Positions 36,115 through 44,657 of a stretch of 64,000 bases of DNA are shown here, in pieces (within the stretch, counting starts at the first letter, position 1; every line of letters begins with the position of its first letter). Location of the stretch: contig NZ_CP151803.1 of the NCBI RefSeq assembly GCF_038446955.1, forward strand, positions 6,138,001 through 6,202,000. The letters run 5' to 3'. Made by a program: the position numbers and the translations under genes. Source of the stretch: Pedobacter sp. FW305-3-2-15-E-R2A2 (GTDB lineage Bacteria; Bacteroidota; Bacteroidia; Sphingobacteriales; Sphingobacteriaceae). The notes under the pieces were generated by a model. That model was given only the letters and a program-made list of their open reading frames with translations. It searched no databases and was not told the origin of the DNA.

Positions 36115-37053
36115 ATGAAAATAACGGTTGTAGGTGCCGGCGCAGTAGGCGCCACTTGTGCAGATAATATTGCCAGAAAAGAATTAGCAGAAGAGCTCGT
36201 TTTATTAGACATCAAAGAAGGTTTTGCAGAAGGCAAAGCAATTGACATGATGCAAACCGCCACTTTATTAGGCTTTGATACAAAAATTACAGGTGTAACT
36301 AACGATTACAGTAAAACAGCAGGTTCTACAGTGGCTGTGATTACCTCCGGACTTCCGCGCAAACCGGGGATGACCCGTGAAGAACTGATCGGAATTAATG
36401 CCGGAATCGTAAAAGGTGTAGCAGAAAACATTTTAAAATATTCTCCTGATGCCATCATTATCGTGATCAGTAACCCAATGGACACGATGACATACCTGGC
36501 ATTAAAATCCCTTGGATTACCTAAAAACAGGATCATAGGAATGGGCGGAACATTAGACAGTGCCCGTTTCAAATATTATTTAAGCGTTGCATTAAACTGC
36601 AATTCCAATGATTTGCAGGGTTTTGTAATCGGTGGCCATGGTGATACCACCATGATCCCTTTAACACGTTACGCGACTTATCAGAGCTTACCAGTGTCCG
36701 ATCTTTTGGATAAAGCAACCTTAGATAAAGTTGCAGCAGATACCATGGTTGGTGGAGCTACATTAACAGGCCTCCTTGGAACCTCTGCATGGTATGCACC
36801 AGGTGCTGCAGGTGCTGCATTAGTAGAAAGCATTGTCCGCGATGAGAAAAAATTATTTACCTGCTGCGTATCCCTTGACGGAGAATATGGTCAGAAAGAC
36901 ATCTGCCTGGGCGTTCCCGTAATCGTTGGACGTAACGGATGGGAAAAAATAATCGATTATAAATTAAATGAAGAAGAACAAGCTGCATTTAATAAAAGTG
37001 CTGATGCCGTACGTGCCATGAACAGCGTATTGCAGGAGATGAAATTAGTTTAA
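36115..37053 (+). CDS. mdh: Malate dehydrogenase
   Basis: This 312-residue NAD-dependent dehydrogenase converts malate and oxaloacetate in the TCA cycle. The Rossmann motif GAGAVGATCAD lies at residues 7-17, Asp34 of LLDIKEG suggests NAD preference, and the active-site Arg residues and His lie in LPRKPGMTREEL and GGHGDTTMIPL. The LDH-like, malate dehydrogenase type 3 pattern is typical for Bacteroidota. The leader has an AGGAGG 29 bases upstream of the ATG, too far to act as a normal ribosome site. Confidence 0.94.
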   Translation: MKITVVGAGAVGATCADNIARKELAEELVLLDIKEGFAEGKAIDMMQTATLLGFDTKITGVTNDYSKTAGSTVAVITSGLPRKPGMTREELIGINAGIVKGVAENILKYSPDAIIIVISNPMDTMTYLALKSLGLPKNRIIGMGGTLDSARFKYYLSVALNCNSNDLQGFVIGGHGDTTMIPLTRYATYQSLPVSDLLDKATLDKVAADTMVGGATLTGLLGTSAWYAPGAAGAALVESIVRDEKKLFTCCVSLDGEYGQKDICLGVPVIVGRNGWEKIIDYKLNEEEQAAFNKSADAVRAMNSVLQEMKLV

Positions 37054-37058
37054 AATTA

Positions 37059-37484
37059 ATGAGAACCATTTCTGTTCCTTTAACCTTGATAAATTTACAA
37101 GATGATGGTTTCCACCTATTGGTGGAAATTGTCATTTTTGGGAAGAAATCTTTTGCAGTATTGGATACCGGTGCTTCCAGGTCCGTATTTGATATGACAT
37201 TGATCAAAGCAAATATCTCTGAACTGGAACACAGTGAAGAAACTCATGCCACGACCCTCTTTGCGACATCAACCACCCTTCAGGCGACCATCCCTAAATT
37301 AAAAATCGGAAGATTAGTCATCAATGATTATGATACCGTCGCACTTGATTTAGATACAGTTAACCAGGCATACGAACAAATGGGCCACCCAAAAGTCATC
37401 GGGATCATTGGAAGCGATATCCTGCTGAGGTATTATGCCAATATAAATTACAGAAAATTAAGGTTATTCCTTTACGCAGATTAA
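37059..37484 (+). CDS. Retropepsin-like aspartyl protease family protein
   Basis: This 141-residue protein has a single aspartyl-protease half-site, AVLDTGASRSVFD (Asp near residue 35), followed by the flap-like region and the late hydrophobic-Gly motif VIGIIGSDILLRYYA. Such proteins must dimerise to be active, as retropepsins do. It has no signal peptide. The gene starts 5 bases after mdh, so the two are probably co-transcribed; there is no obvious functional link. Its substrate is not known. Confidence 0.78.
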   Translation: MRTISVPLTLINLQDDGFHLLVEIVIFGKKSFAVLDTGASRSVFDMTLIKANISELEHSEETHATTLFATSTTLQATIPKLKIGRLVINDYDTVALDLDTVNQAYEQMGHPKVIGIIGSDILLRYYANINYRKLRLFLYAD

Positions 37485-37491
37485 TTCCTTA

Positions 37492-37537
37492 AAAGGACCT
37501 TTACCAACAAGATCATACTTCCCGGACAAGGTCCTTT
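37492..37537. terminator. Bidirectional terminator between the aspartyl protease and the repeat protein
   Basis: A perfect 10-bp stem (37492-37501 with 37528-37537) with a 26-base loop lies between two convergent genes; T residues follow on both sides. Confidence 0.6.
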
Positions 37538-37546
37538 ATACGCCTT

Positions 37547-37972
37547 TTAGTTAACAACTACGGTATGCGTCCCATCAGGATTTACAATAATAGAGGTTGC
37601 TCCGTTATTGATGACCGTAGAATGTGTACCGTTAGGATTCACTATCAAACCGGTAGCGCCATTGTCGATAAAAGTGGAATGAGTCCCATCGGCATTCACA
37701 ATAATGCTGATATTGCCGGTTTTCATCATTGTGGAATGTAACCCTTCCGGACTGACAAACAAAACACTATTCCCATTTTTGATGAGTGTACTATGCTTTC
37801 CTGTCGCATCCACAAGCGTAGTGATGTTTCCTACCTCCAGCTTACTGACAATTGTTACTTCCCGGTTTAGCGGGCTAAGGAAGCCCGGCGGACAGGCATT
37901 CGTTTTTTGTTGCTGCGCCTTCAATCCATAACAGACCGGAAAAACCAGCAGGAATAAAATTAATCTTTTCAT
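37547..37972 (-). CDS. Secreted protein with five 19-residue repeats
   Basis: I do not recognise a family. The 141-residue protein (ATG at 37972) has a signal peptide (MKRLILFLLVFPVCYGLKAQ). It then has a short linker and five tandem repeats of 19 residues, about residues 46 to the end, with a consensus like N-I-S-I-I-V-N-x-D-G-T-H-S-T-V-I-x-N-G. The last repeat is 17 residues. The regular short period with alternating hydrophobic residues suggests a beta-solenoid or stacked beta-hairpins. It has no T9SS tail and no lipobox. A TTG at 37978 is a possible but poorer start. Confidence 0.7.
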   Translation of the reverse strand: MKRLILFLLVFPVCYGLKAQQQKTNACPPGFLSPLNREVTIVSKLEVGNITTLVDATGKHSTLIKNGNSVLFVSPEGLHSTMMKTGNISIIVNADGTHSTFIDNGATGLIVNPNGTHSTVINNGATSIIVNPDGTHTVVVN

Positions 37973-38024
37973 AATCAATCATTTGTGTGTAATACAATAT
38001 ACACAATCAAAAAATTAAAGACAA

Positions 38025-38056
38025 AAAAAGGAGCGATTTTTCAATCGCTCCTTTTT
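38025..38056 (-). terminator. Terminator of gyrB
   Basis: GGAGCGATT/AATCGCTCC (38030-38038 with 38043-38051) extended by A5/T5, ending 21 bases after the gyrB stop on the minus strand. Confidence 0.85.
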
Positions 38057-38076
38057 GTAAGCTAACACGCTTTTAA

Positions 38077-40035
38077 TTAAGCGTCAATCTTAGCATATTT
38101 TGCATTTCTTTCGATGAAATCTCTTCTTGGACCAACCTCATCACCCATTAACATGGAGAAAGTATGGTCGCATTCCGCTGCATTTTCAATCGTTGCCTGT
38201 AATAACGTACGTGTTGAAGGGTTAAGGGTAGTATCCCATAACTGTTCCGCATTCATCTCTCCAAGACCTTTATAGCGTTGAATATGTACACTTTCTTCTT
38301 TACCAGCACCTTTCAAACGTTGCACTGCTGCATCACGTTGTTGGTCATTCCAGCAATATTCAAAATCTTTTCCCTTTTTAACCTGATACAAAGGTGGCGC
38401 AGCGATGTACACATAACCAGCTTCGATTAAGGATTTCATATACCTGAAGAAGAAAGTAAGAATCAAGGTTGTGATGTGGGATCCATCGATATCCGCATCC
38501 GTCATGATCACGACTTTATGGTAACGCAGCTTTGTTAGATTTAAAGCTTTATCATCTTCCGGTGTTCCGATACTTACACCAAGTGCAGTAAACATGTTCT
38601 TGATCTCGTCGTTCTCGTAGATTTTATGCTCCATCGCTTTTTCCACATTCAGGATCTTACCTTTTAAAGGAAGAATCGCCTGGAAATTACGGTCCCTGCC
38701 TTGCTTGGCAGTTCCACCCGCGGAGTCTCCCTCCACCAGGTATATCTCACATTTTTCCGGATCACTGTCAGAACAATCGGCAAGTTTACCTGGAAGGCCT
38801 GAACCACCCATTACACTCTTACGTTGAACCATCTCACGAGCCTTACGGGCTGCAGCACGCGCTGTAGCAGCAAGGATCACTTTATTTACGATCAGCTTCG
38901 CTTCCCTTGGATATTCTTCCAGGTAGTTACTTAACGCTTCACCAACGGCCACATCAACTGCACCCATTACCTCAGAGTTACCCAACTTTGTTTTCGTCTG
39001 ACCTTCAAACTGAGGCTCCTGAACTTTAACAGAAACGACAGCAGTTAAGCCTTCTCTAAAGTCATCACCCGTAATCTCAAATTTCACATTTTTAAGCAAT
39101 CCTGATTTATCAGCATAAGCTTTTAATGTTCTGGTTAAACCTCTTCTGAAACCGGCAATATGTGTACCTCCCTCATGGGTGTTAATGTTATTCACATAAG
39201 AGTGTACATTTTCTGCGTAGCTATCGTTGTATTGTAAAGCAAGCTCTACAGGAATTCCGTTTTTAATTCCCTCTACATAAATCGGTTCTGCAATCAGTGA
39301 AGGACGACCTCCATCTAAAAACTGAACAAATTCTTTTAATCCACCTTCTGAATGAAAAAGCTCGGAAATCGGATTCCCCTGGTCATCAAGCTCGCGCTCA
39401 TCAGTAAGGGTTAACTTAATTCCTTTATTCAGGAAGGACAGCTCTCTCAGCCTGCTGGCCAAAGTATCATAACGGTACTCTGTAGTTTGGGTAAAGATTT
39501 CCGGATCCGGAGTAAAGGTAATTACCGTCCCTCTTTTATCCGTTTCTCCCACAACTTTAACATCATACTGAGGTTTCCCTTTCTCGTAATCCTGCTCCCA
39601 TAATTGTCCGTCACGGTGAACCTGCGCTTTTAAATGTGTAGATAATGCGTTCACGCAACTTACCCCCACACCATGCAAACCACCGGAAACTTTATAAGTG
39701 TCCTTATCAAATTTACCACCAGCGTGTAATACAGTCATTACAATTTCCAGAGCTGACTTTTGCTCCTTCTGCATAATTCCCGTAGGAATACCACGCCCGT
39801 TATCTTCAACCCTGATCGAGTTGTCTTTAAGAATATTTACATATATCGTGTCAGCATGACCTGCCAACGCCTCATCGATAGAGTTATCTACTACTTCGTA
39901 AACTAAATGATGTAATCCTTTTACTCCGGTGTCTCCTATATACATCGAAGGGCGCTTACGCACCGCTTCTAAACCTTCTAATACCTGTATATTATCTGCC
40001 GAATAATTTGACTTTGGATCCTTTTCTTCGCTCAT
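38077..40035 (-). CDS. gyrB: DNA gyrase subunit B
   Basis: This 652-residue ATPase subunit of gyrase introduces negative supercoils together with GyrA. VYEVVDNSIDEALAG and VEDNGRGIP are the GHKL ATPase motifs; SGGLHGVGVS follows. The Toprim region has LVEGDSAGG and IMTDADIDGSHI, and QRYKGLGEM marks the C-terminal part. The start is the ATG at 40035 (MSEEKDPKS): the alternative ATG at 40071 lies upstream of the -7 box (40059-40066). gyrA is not in this window. Topoisomerase IV ParE is the only alternative, but GyrB fits the motifs and length better. Confidence 0.93.
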   Translation of the reverse strand: MSEEKDPKSNYSADNIQVLEGLEAVRKRPSMYIGDTGVKGLHHLVYEVVDNSIDEALAGHADTIYVNILKDNSIRVEDNGRGIPTGIMQKEQKSALEIVMTVLHAGGKFDKDTYKVSGGLHGVGVSCVNALSTHLKAQVHRDGQLWEQDYEKGKPQYDVKVVGETDKRGTVITFTPDPEIFTQTTEYRYDTLASRLRELSFLNKGIKLTLTDERELDDQGNPISELFHSEGGLKEFVQFLDGGRPSLIAEPIYVEGIKNGIPVELALQYNDSYAENVHSYVNNINTHEGGTHIAGFRRGLTRTLKAYADKSGLLKNVKFEITGDDFREGLTAVVSVKVQEPQFEGQTKTKLGNSEVMGAVDVAVGEALSNYLEEYPREAKLIVNKVILAATARAAARKAREMVQRKSVMGGSGLPGKLADCSDSDPEKCEIYLVEGDSAGGTAKQGRDRNFQAILPLKGKILNVEKAMEHKIYENDEIKNMFTALGVSIGTPEDDKALNLTKLRYHKVVIMTDADIDGSHITTLILTFFFRYMKSLIEAGYVYIAAPPLYQVKKGKDFEYCWNDQQRDAAVQRLKGAGKEESVHIQRYKGLGEMNAEQLWDTTLNPSTRTLLQATIENAAECDHTFSMLMGDEVGPRRDFIERNAKYAKIDA

Positions 40036-40058
40036 ATTTTTAATAAAACAATTAGACT

Positions 40059-40066
40059 CAAAGATA
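40059..40066 (-). promoter_or_regulatory. -7 promoter box of gyrB
   Basis: The minus strand reads TATCTTTG, matching TAnnTTTG; a TTG on the minus strand lies 22 bases further up (40089-40091). The leader is about 20 bases. Confidence 0.55.
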
Positions 40067-40172
40067 ACCATTTTAGGCCAATTAACCGCAAATGTGGATA
40101 ACTATCTACCCATAAAAGGCCCAAAAAACACGCTAAAAATCACAGTTCTTTAGGATACTAATTTTGAAATTT

Positions 40173-40180
40173 TATATTTG
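40173..40180 (+). promoter_or_regulatory. -7 promoter box of the OmpH-like gene
   Basis: TATATTTG matches TAnnTTTG; the leader to the ATG at 40293 is about 108 bases and may be structured. Confidence 0.5.
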
Positions 40181-40200
40181 TTGAAATTTATCCGCCAAAA

Positions 40201-40248
40201 ATGGAAGGGGCATCCTAAAAAACAGGTCTTAAACCGACTGGAAGGATG
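40201..40248 (+). promoter_or_regulatory. Possible structured leader of the OmpH-like gene
   Basis: The leader has a tiny open frame at 40201-40218 (ATG, 5 codons, TAA) and a CATCC/GGATG pair (40211-40215 with 40244-40248). It matches no riboswitch that I can name. Confidence 0.25.
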
Positions 40249-40292
40249 ATGGGAACCAAAAATTAAAATAAAATATCAATTATAATCATTAG

Positions 40293-40892
40293 ATGAAAAG
40301 ATCAACATTAAAACTTAGCAGCATTGCTACTGCAGTTGCATTAGTTTCCGTAATGGCTTCTTGCCAAAACAAAGAAAACACCACTGCACCTGCTACAAAA
40401 TCTGAGTCGGCTACGGTGACTAGCGCAGAGAAAATCGTCTATGTGAATTCTGATTCCCTGTTAACAAAATATCAGTATTTCAAAGACTTAAAAACGAAAC
40501 TTGATGCGAAGTCAAAAACTGCTCAAACAGATCTTGCTTCTAAACAACAGGCATTCCAACGTGAAGTAGCACAATATCAGCAACAACAAAACACTTTACC
40601 TGCTGATCAACGCGCTTCTACAGAAGAAAGACTTGCCCGTAAACAACAGGAATTACAAGCTTATTCACAAAATGCAGGCGCTGCCCTTCAAAATGAGCAA
40701 GCTACAGAAAATGAAAAGCTATACGATAAAGTTGCACAATACCTGAAAACTTATGCCAAAGGAAAAGGTTTCAAAATGGTGTTGACTTACTCTAAAGGAA
40801 ACAGTGCAATCCTTTTTGCTGATGAATCATTAGACGTAACCAGCGAAGTAATCGTAGGATTAAACGAAGCTTACAAAGCAGACAAAAAATAG
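40293..40892 (+). CDS. OmpH family (Skp-like) putative lipoprotein
   Basis: This 199-residue envelope protein has a signal peptide with a lipobox-like MASC near residue 24, so it may be lipid-anchored. A low-complexity Thr/Ala/Ser linker follows, then the OmpH/Skp domain from about residue 48 (IVYVNSDSLLTKYQYFKDL) with a long, Gln-rich coiled coil at about residues 70-145. Skp holds unfolded outer membrane proteins for BamA. It is unusual that this copy stands apart from bamA. A terminator with T8 follows. Confidence 0.85.
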   Translation: MKRSTLKLSSIATAVALVSVMASCQNKENTTAPATKSESATVTSAEKIVYVNSDSLLTKYQYFKDLKTKLDAKSKTAQTDLASKQQAFQREVAQYQQQQNTLPADQRASTEERLARKQQELQAYSQNAGAALQNEQATENEKLYDKVAQYLKTYAKGKGFKMVLTYSKGNSAILFADESLDVTSEVIVGLNEAYKADKK

Positions 40893-40911
40893 TTCTTCCT
40901 GCTAAGAATTT

Positions 40912-40937
40912 AAATGCCCTGATTATTCGGGGCATTT
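40912..40937 (+). terminator. Terminator of the OmpH-like gene
   Basis: AAATGCCC/GGGCATTT stem (40912-40919 with 40930-40937) followed by a T-rich run. Confidence 0.8.
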
Positions 40938-41001
40938 TTTTTGTGCTGTAAAATCAAGATTATGCTACAATAGCATAGCAACAACGAATAAAAACACCAT
41001 T

Positions 41002-41490
41002 ATGCCAGCTAAAGAAAACAATCCACACGAAAAATTTATGAAAATTGCCATCGCTCTATCTGAAAAGAATGTAACCGGAGGTCTTGGCGGCCCTTTTGGA
41101 GCAGTAGTTGTAAAAGACGGCAAAATTATAGCAAAAAGTGGCAATAAGGTAACCACAACAAATGATCCGACTGCCCATGCAGAAGTTTCAGCGATTCGTT
41201 TGGCCTGTAAAAAACTAAAAACATTTGACCTTAGCGGATGCGTGGTTTATACCAGCTGTGAACCATGCCCGATGTGCCTCAGCGCTATTTATTGGGCAAG
41301 AATTGAGACCATCTACTATGCCAACACCAAGGTAGATGCAGCAAACATCGGCTTCGACGACAAGTTCATTTACGATGAAATTGAAAAGCCAATGGCAAAA
41401 CGTACCTTACCCATCCACCAGATGATGAGAACAGAAGCGCAGCAGGCATTCCAGCTCTGGGACCAATCCTCCATGAAAATAGACTATTAA
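41002..41490 (+). CDS. guaD: Guanine deaminase (nucleoside/CDA family deaminase)
   Basis: The 162 residues form a zinc-dependent cytidine deaminase-like domain. The catalytic HAE is at residues 59-61 and the zinc cysteines in PCPMC at 88-92 (Cys89, Cys92). The C-terminal blocks DAANIGFDDKFIYDEIEKP and the tail resemble Bacillus GuaD, which turns guanine into xanthine. tRNA adenosine deaminases share the core, but they have a different C-terminus. It is followed by the EcsC gene after 2 bases. Confidence 0.82.
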   Translation: MPAKENNPHEKFMKIAIALSEKNVTGGLGGPFGAVVVKDGKIIAKSGNKVTTTNDPTAHAEVSAIRLACKKLKTFDLSGCVVYTSCEPCPMCLSAIYWARIETIYYANTKVDAANIGFDDKFIYDEIEKPMAKRTLPIHQMMRTEAQQAFQLWDQSSMKIDY

Positions 41491-41492
41491 AA

Positions 41493-42236
41493 ATGGACAA
41501 GTATCAGGAAAATATCCGGATAGAACTGGAGTTCTGGAAACGGGAAATGATGGAAAAACCTTCCTTTCTGAATAAAATGACAAACAATATTCAGAAAAAA
41601 ATCAACAGTTACATTCCTAAGAAAGTCCATACCGCGATTACAGTGACCATTAAGAAAATGGTCCAGGCCGTGCTTTATGGTTCCACCTACACCACTTCAA
41701 TGGTCCCTGCAGTAGAAATAAGTATCCTGCACAGAGAAGCCCTCGTGAAACAAAAAATTGATAACTATTGTAAGACCGGAGCCGCAGAAGGCGGAATTAC
41801 CGGCGCTGGTGGATTCCTGATGAGCATGGCTGATTTTCCGGTATTGATCGGCATAAAGATGAAAATGCTTTTTGAAATTGCAGCACTTTATGGCTTCGAT
41901 GTTAAAGACTATAAAGAACGCTTATACATTCTGTACATCTTCCAGCTTGCCTTTTCCAGTCAACATGGGCGCACGAAAGTCTTTATGCATATGGAGAACT
42001 GGGATCAGAAACGCCATATCCTTCCTGAAAATTCCGAAAACTTCGATTGGAGGACCTTTCAGCAGGAATACAGAGATTACATCGACCTCGCCAAAATGGC
42101 ACAGCTCCTTCCCGTTGTTGGTGCAGCAGTGGGTGCTGTTGCCAATTACCAATTGATAAAAAAACTAGGGAAAACTGCCATGCAGGCCTACCGGATGAGA
42201 ATCATCGACCAAGCATTATCTATTCCTCTTCCTTAA
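41493..42236 (+). CDS. EcsC family protein
   Basis: This 247-residue protein belongs to the EcsC group. The block GAAEGGITGAGGFLMSMADFPVLIGIKMKMLFEIAALYG (residues about 90-130) is the hallmark and may form a membrane-inserted hairpin. A second Gly-rich hydrophobic segment (LLPVVGAAVGAVANYQLI) lies near the C-terminus. EcsC function is not well known; the founding member is encoded with an ABC transporter in Bacillus, and no such genes occur here. Its last 17 bases overlap the convergent S4 gene. Confidence 0.8.
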   Translation: MDKYQENIRIELEFWKREMMEKPSFLNKMTNNIQKKINSYIPKKVHTAITVTIKKMVQAVLYGSTYTTSMVPAVEISILHREALVKQKIDNYCKTGAAEGGITGAGGFLMSMADFPVLIGIKMKMLFEIAALYGFDVKDYKERLYILYIFQLAFSSQHGRTKVFMHMENWDQKRHILPENSENFDWRTFQQEYRDYIDLAKMAQLLPVVGAAVGAVANYQLIKKLGKTAMQAYRMRIIDQALSIPLP

Positions 42237-42621
42237 AAAGATCGTCAGTAAGGGCATCAGTCTCGCGGCGGTCTTTCTTTGTTGGCCTTCCTGTTCCACG
42301 GTCCCTTTTCAGTGTAGGGGCATGAAACATACTTTTAAAGCCATAAGTTTCTTCTTCAGGAGTGATGTCTTTATACTTCGTCACTGCAATTTTCGCTTCT
42401 ACCCTATTGTATAAAAGTTCCACCACTTCGATCACTTTCTTTTCTATTCCCTTGGATACCTGGTACACATCCCCAGGTTTTACTACCGCTGAAGCTTTCA
42501 GATTCTGACCATTCAACTTAATCCGACCGGCCTTACAAGCCTCTGTCGCCAAGCTCCTGGTCTTAAATAATCTGATCGCCCATAAGTACTTATCTATCCT
42601 TAATTTTTCCTGCTCTGCCAT
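42220..42621 (-). CDS. S4 domain RNA-binding protein (Hsp15-like)
   Basis: The 133-residue protein starts with an S4 domain (RIDKYLWAIRLFKTRSLATEACKAGRIKLNG, residues 8-40) and ends with a basic and acidic tail (LKRDRGTGRPTKKDRR then DALTDDLFKEEE). This matches the Hsp15/HslR family, which binds stalled large-subunit complexes with peptidyl-tRNA. The promoter box lies 7 bases before the ATG, so the message may be leaderless. Confidence 0.85.
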   Translation of the reverse strand: MAEQEKLRIDKYLWAIRLFKTRSLATEACKAGRIKLNGQNLKASAVVKPGDVYQVSKGIEKKVIEVVELLYNRVEAKIAVTKYKDITPEEETYGFKSMFHAPTLKRDRGTGRPTKKDRRETDALTDDLFKEEE

Positions 42622-42628
42622 AAAAAAT

Positions 42629-42636
42629 CAAAAATA
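42629..42636 (-). promoter_or_regulatory. -7 promoter box of the S4 gene
   Basis: The minus strand reads TATTTTTG, matching TAnnTTTG, 7 bases before the ATG at 42621. Confidence 0.6.
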
Positions 42637-42699
42637 CATTATAGAAAACAATGGTCTATACATAAAATTGATTTATTTTGTCAAAAAATAACTTACAAC

Positions 42700-43518
42700 A
42701 TGATAGCACAATTAAAAAAGTTAGTAGAAGCCGCTTGGGAAGACAGAACTTTATTAGAATATAGTGAATATTGCGAAGCAATAGAAACGGTAATTATGCA
42801 GTTAGATAAAGGTGAAATGCGCGTTGCTGAGCCTGTACTTAACTCATGGGGAGTGAATGAGTGGATTAAAAAGGCAGTAATCCTTTATTTTCCAATCAGA
42901 GAGATGAAAGAAATTGAAGTTGGTCCTTTTGTATTTCATGATAAAATGAAATTGAAAACCAATTATAAAGAATTAGGCGTAAGGGTTGTTCCTCACGGTA
43001 TCGCACGTTATGGCGCTTATTTGGCCAAAGGTGTAATCATGATGCCTTCTTATGTAAATATAGGTGCTTATGTAGACGAAGGTACAATGGTCGATACCTG
43101 GGCTACTGTAGGTTCATGTGCACAAATCGGAAAACATGTTCACTTAAGTGGTGGTGTAGGTATTGGTGGCGTTTTGGAACCAATTCAAGCTGCTCCGGTA
43201 ATCATCGAAGACAACTGTTTCCTGGGTTCAAGAGCGATTGTTGTAGAAGGTGTACGTGTAGAAAGAGAAGCTGTTCTTGGTGCAAACGTGGTATTAACTG
43301 CCTCTACAAAAATCATTGATGTAACCGGAAGTACGCCAATAGAATATAAAGGAATCGTTCCTGCACGCTCTGTGGTAATTCCTGGTAGCTATGCGAAGAA
43401 ATTCCCCGCCGGAGAATTCCAGGTTCCATGTGCATTGATCATCGGTCAACGTAAAGAATCTACAGATAAAAAGACTTCCCTTAATGATGCATTAAGAGAA
43501 AACAATGTAGCGGTATAA
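42700..43518 (+). CDS. dapD: 2,3,4,5-tetrahydropyridine-2,6-dicarboxylate N-succinyltransferase
   Basis: This 272-residue enzyme makes N-succinyl-2-amino-6-oxopimelate in lysine and meso-diaminopimelate synthesis. A left-handed beta-helix of hexapeptide repeats spans about residues 105-225, with GAYVDEGTMVDTWATVGSCAQIGKHVHLSGGVGIGGVLEP as the family signature. The N-terminal domain and the C-terminal end are normal. It starts the plus-strand run and is followed after 4 bases by a glycosyltransferase. Confidence 0.95.
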   Translation: MIAQLKKLVEAAWEDRTLLEYSEYCEAIETVIMQLDKGEMRVAEPVLNSWGVNEWIKKAVILYFPIREMKEIEVGPFVFHDKMKLKTNYKELGVRVVPHGIARYGAYLAKGVIMMPSYVNIGAYVDEGTMVDTWATVGSCAQIGKHVHLSGGVGIGGVLEPIQAAPVIIEDNCFLGSRAIVVEGVRVEREAVLGANVVLTASTKIIDVTGSTPIEYKGIVPARSVVIPGSYAKKFPAGEFQVPCALIIGQRKESTDKKTSLNDALRENNVAV

Positions 43519-43522
43519 TATA

Positions 43523-44650
43523 ATGAAGATTGGTTTTGACGGAAAAAGAGCAACAAACAATTTAACAGGACTGGGAAATTACAGCAGATCATTAATTGCC
43601 CAGCTCGCTGAATTTTTCCCTCAAAACCAATACTTTGTATACAGCCCCAAAATAAAAGAACATGCACAGATCAGGCATTTCTTAACAGCCAAAGGCATTG
43701 AGTCCAGGCTTCCTGATCAACCTGGATTATTCTGGAGAACTTCCGGAATAAAAAAACAGCTGCTAAAAGACAATATCGACTTGTTTCATGGCTTGAGTCA
43801 TGAAATTCCAGTACAGATCCAAAACTCCGGTATCCGTAGCGTCGTCACCATTCATGACCTGATCTTTTTAAAGTTCCCCCAATATTTTGGGCGGATCGAC
43901 CGGTTTATCTATAAACTGAAAGCCCGTTATTCCTGCAGGCATGCCGACAAGATCGTCGCCATCAGTGAGTGTACTAAAAGAGACATTATTGATTTTTTTC
44001 ATACGGATCCTGATAAGATCGAGGTCATTTATCAAAGCTGCGACGATAGCTTCAAATCTCCTTCATCAGCGCAAACAAAACAGAAAGTACGGATTAAACA
44101 TAATTTACCATCCAAATACATCCTGAATGTAGGAACAATAGAAACCAGAAAAAACCTGCTAACCCTCATCAAAGCACTCCCACAGATTCATGCGGAATAT
44201 AAATTGGTAGTGGTAGGAAAACAGACCGCCTACGCGGATTCCGTTCATCAGGAAATCGCGAACCTGGGTTTAAAAGACAGGGTTCACTTTCTTCAGAACG
44301 TTCCCTTTGATGAACTCCCTTCCATCTATCAGATGGCCGGGTCATTTGTATATCCATCCCTTTATGAAGGTTTCGGAATCCCAATCATTGAGGCGCTTTA
44401 TTCCGGCATTCCGGTGATCGCCGCGACGGGTTCCTGCCTGGAAGAAGCAGGTGGCGAAAATAGTCTCTACGTCTCTCCATTTGACCATGCGGCTTTATCA
44501 GCTGCCATCAACAAAGTATTGAATGATCCCGCCCTTGCCGAACAAATGAAAACAAGGGGACTGGAATACGTTCAGAAATTTAATACCCGGGTCATCGCCG
44601 GAGCACTGATGAAAGTTTACACCCAGGTGCTTTCCAGTCACCAGAAATAA
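43523..44650 (+). CDS. Glycosyltransferase family 4
   Basis: This 375-residue GT-B enzyme has an N-terminal sugar-acceptor domain (GNYSRSL near residue 20 and FHGLSHEIP near residue 90) and a C-terminal donor domain with NVGTIETRKNLLTLIKALPQI and PSLYEGFGIPIIEAL, the EX7E-type motif of GT4. It probably transfers a nucleotide-activated sugar onto a glycan such as a lipopolysaccharide or capsule. The donor and acceptor cannot be named. It lies between dapD and tsaC, 4 and 7 bases away. Confidence 0.88.
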   Translation: MKIGFDGKRATNNLTGLGNYSRSLIAQLAEFFPQNQYFVYSPKIKEHAQIRHFLTAKGIESRLPDQPGLFWRTSGIKKQLLKDNIDLFHGLSHEIPVQIQNSGIRSVVTIHDLIFLKFPQYFGRIDRFIYKLKARYSCRHADKIVAISECTKRDIIDFFHTDPDKIEVIYQSCDDSFKSPSSAQTKQKVRIKHNLPSKYILNVGTIETRKNLLTLIKALPQIHAEYKLVVVGKQTAYADSVHQEIANLGLKDRVHFLQNVPFDELPSIYQMAGSFVYPSLYEGFGIPIIEALYSGIPVIAATGSCLEEAGGENSLYVSPFDHAALSAAINKVLNDPALAEQMKTRGLEYVQKFNTRVIAGALMKVYTQVLSSHQK

Positions 44651-44657
44651 CAGTTTT

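Noticed and set aside
37547..37972. Tandem 57-base DNA repeats, considered as a CRISPR array or minisatellite
   Set aside because: The repeats keep the reading frame and encode the 19-residue units of a secreted protein; there are no unique spacers.
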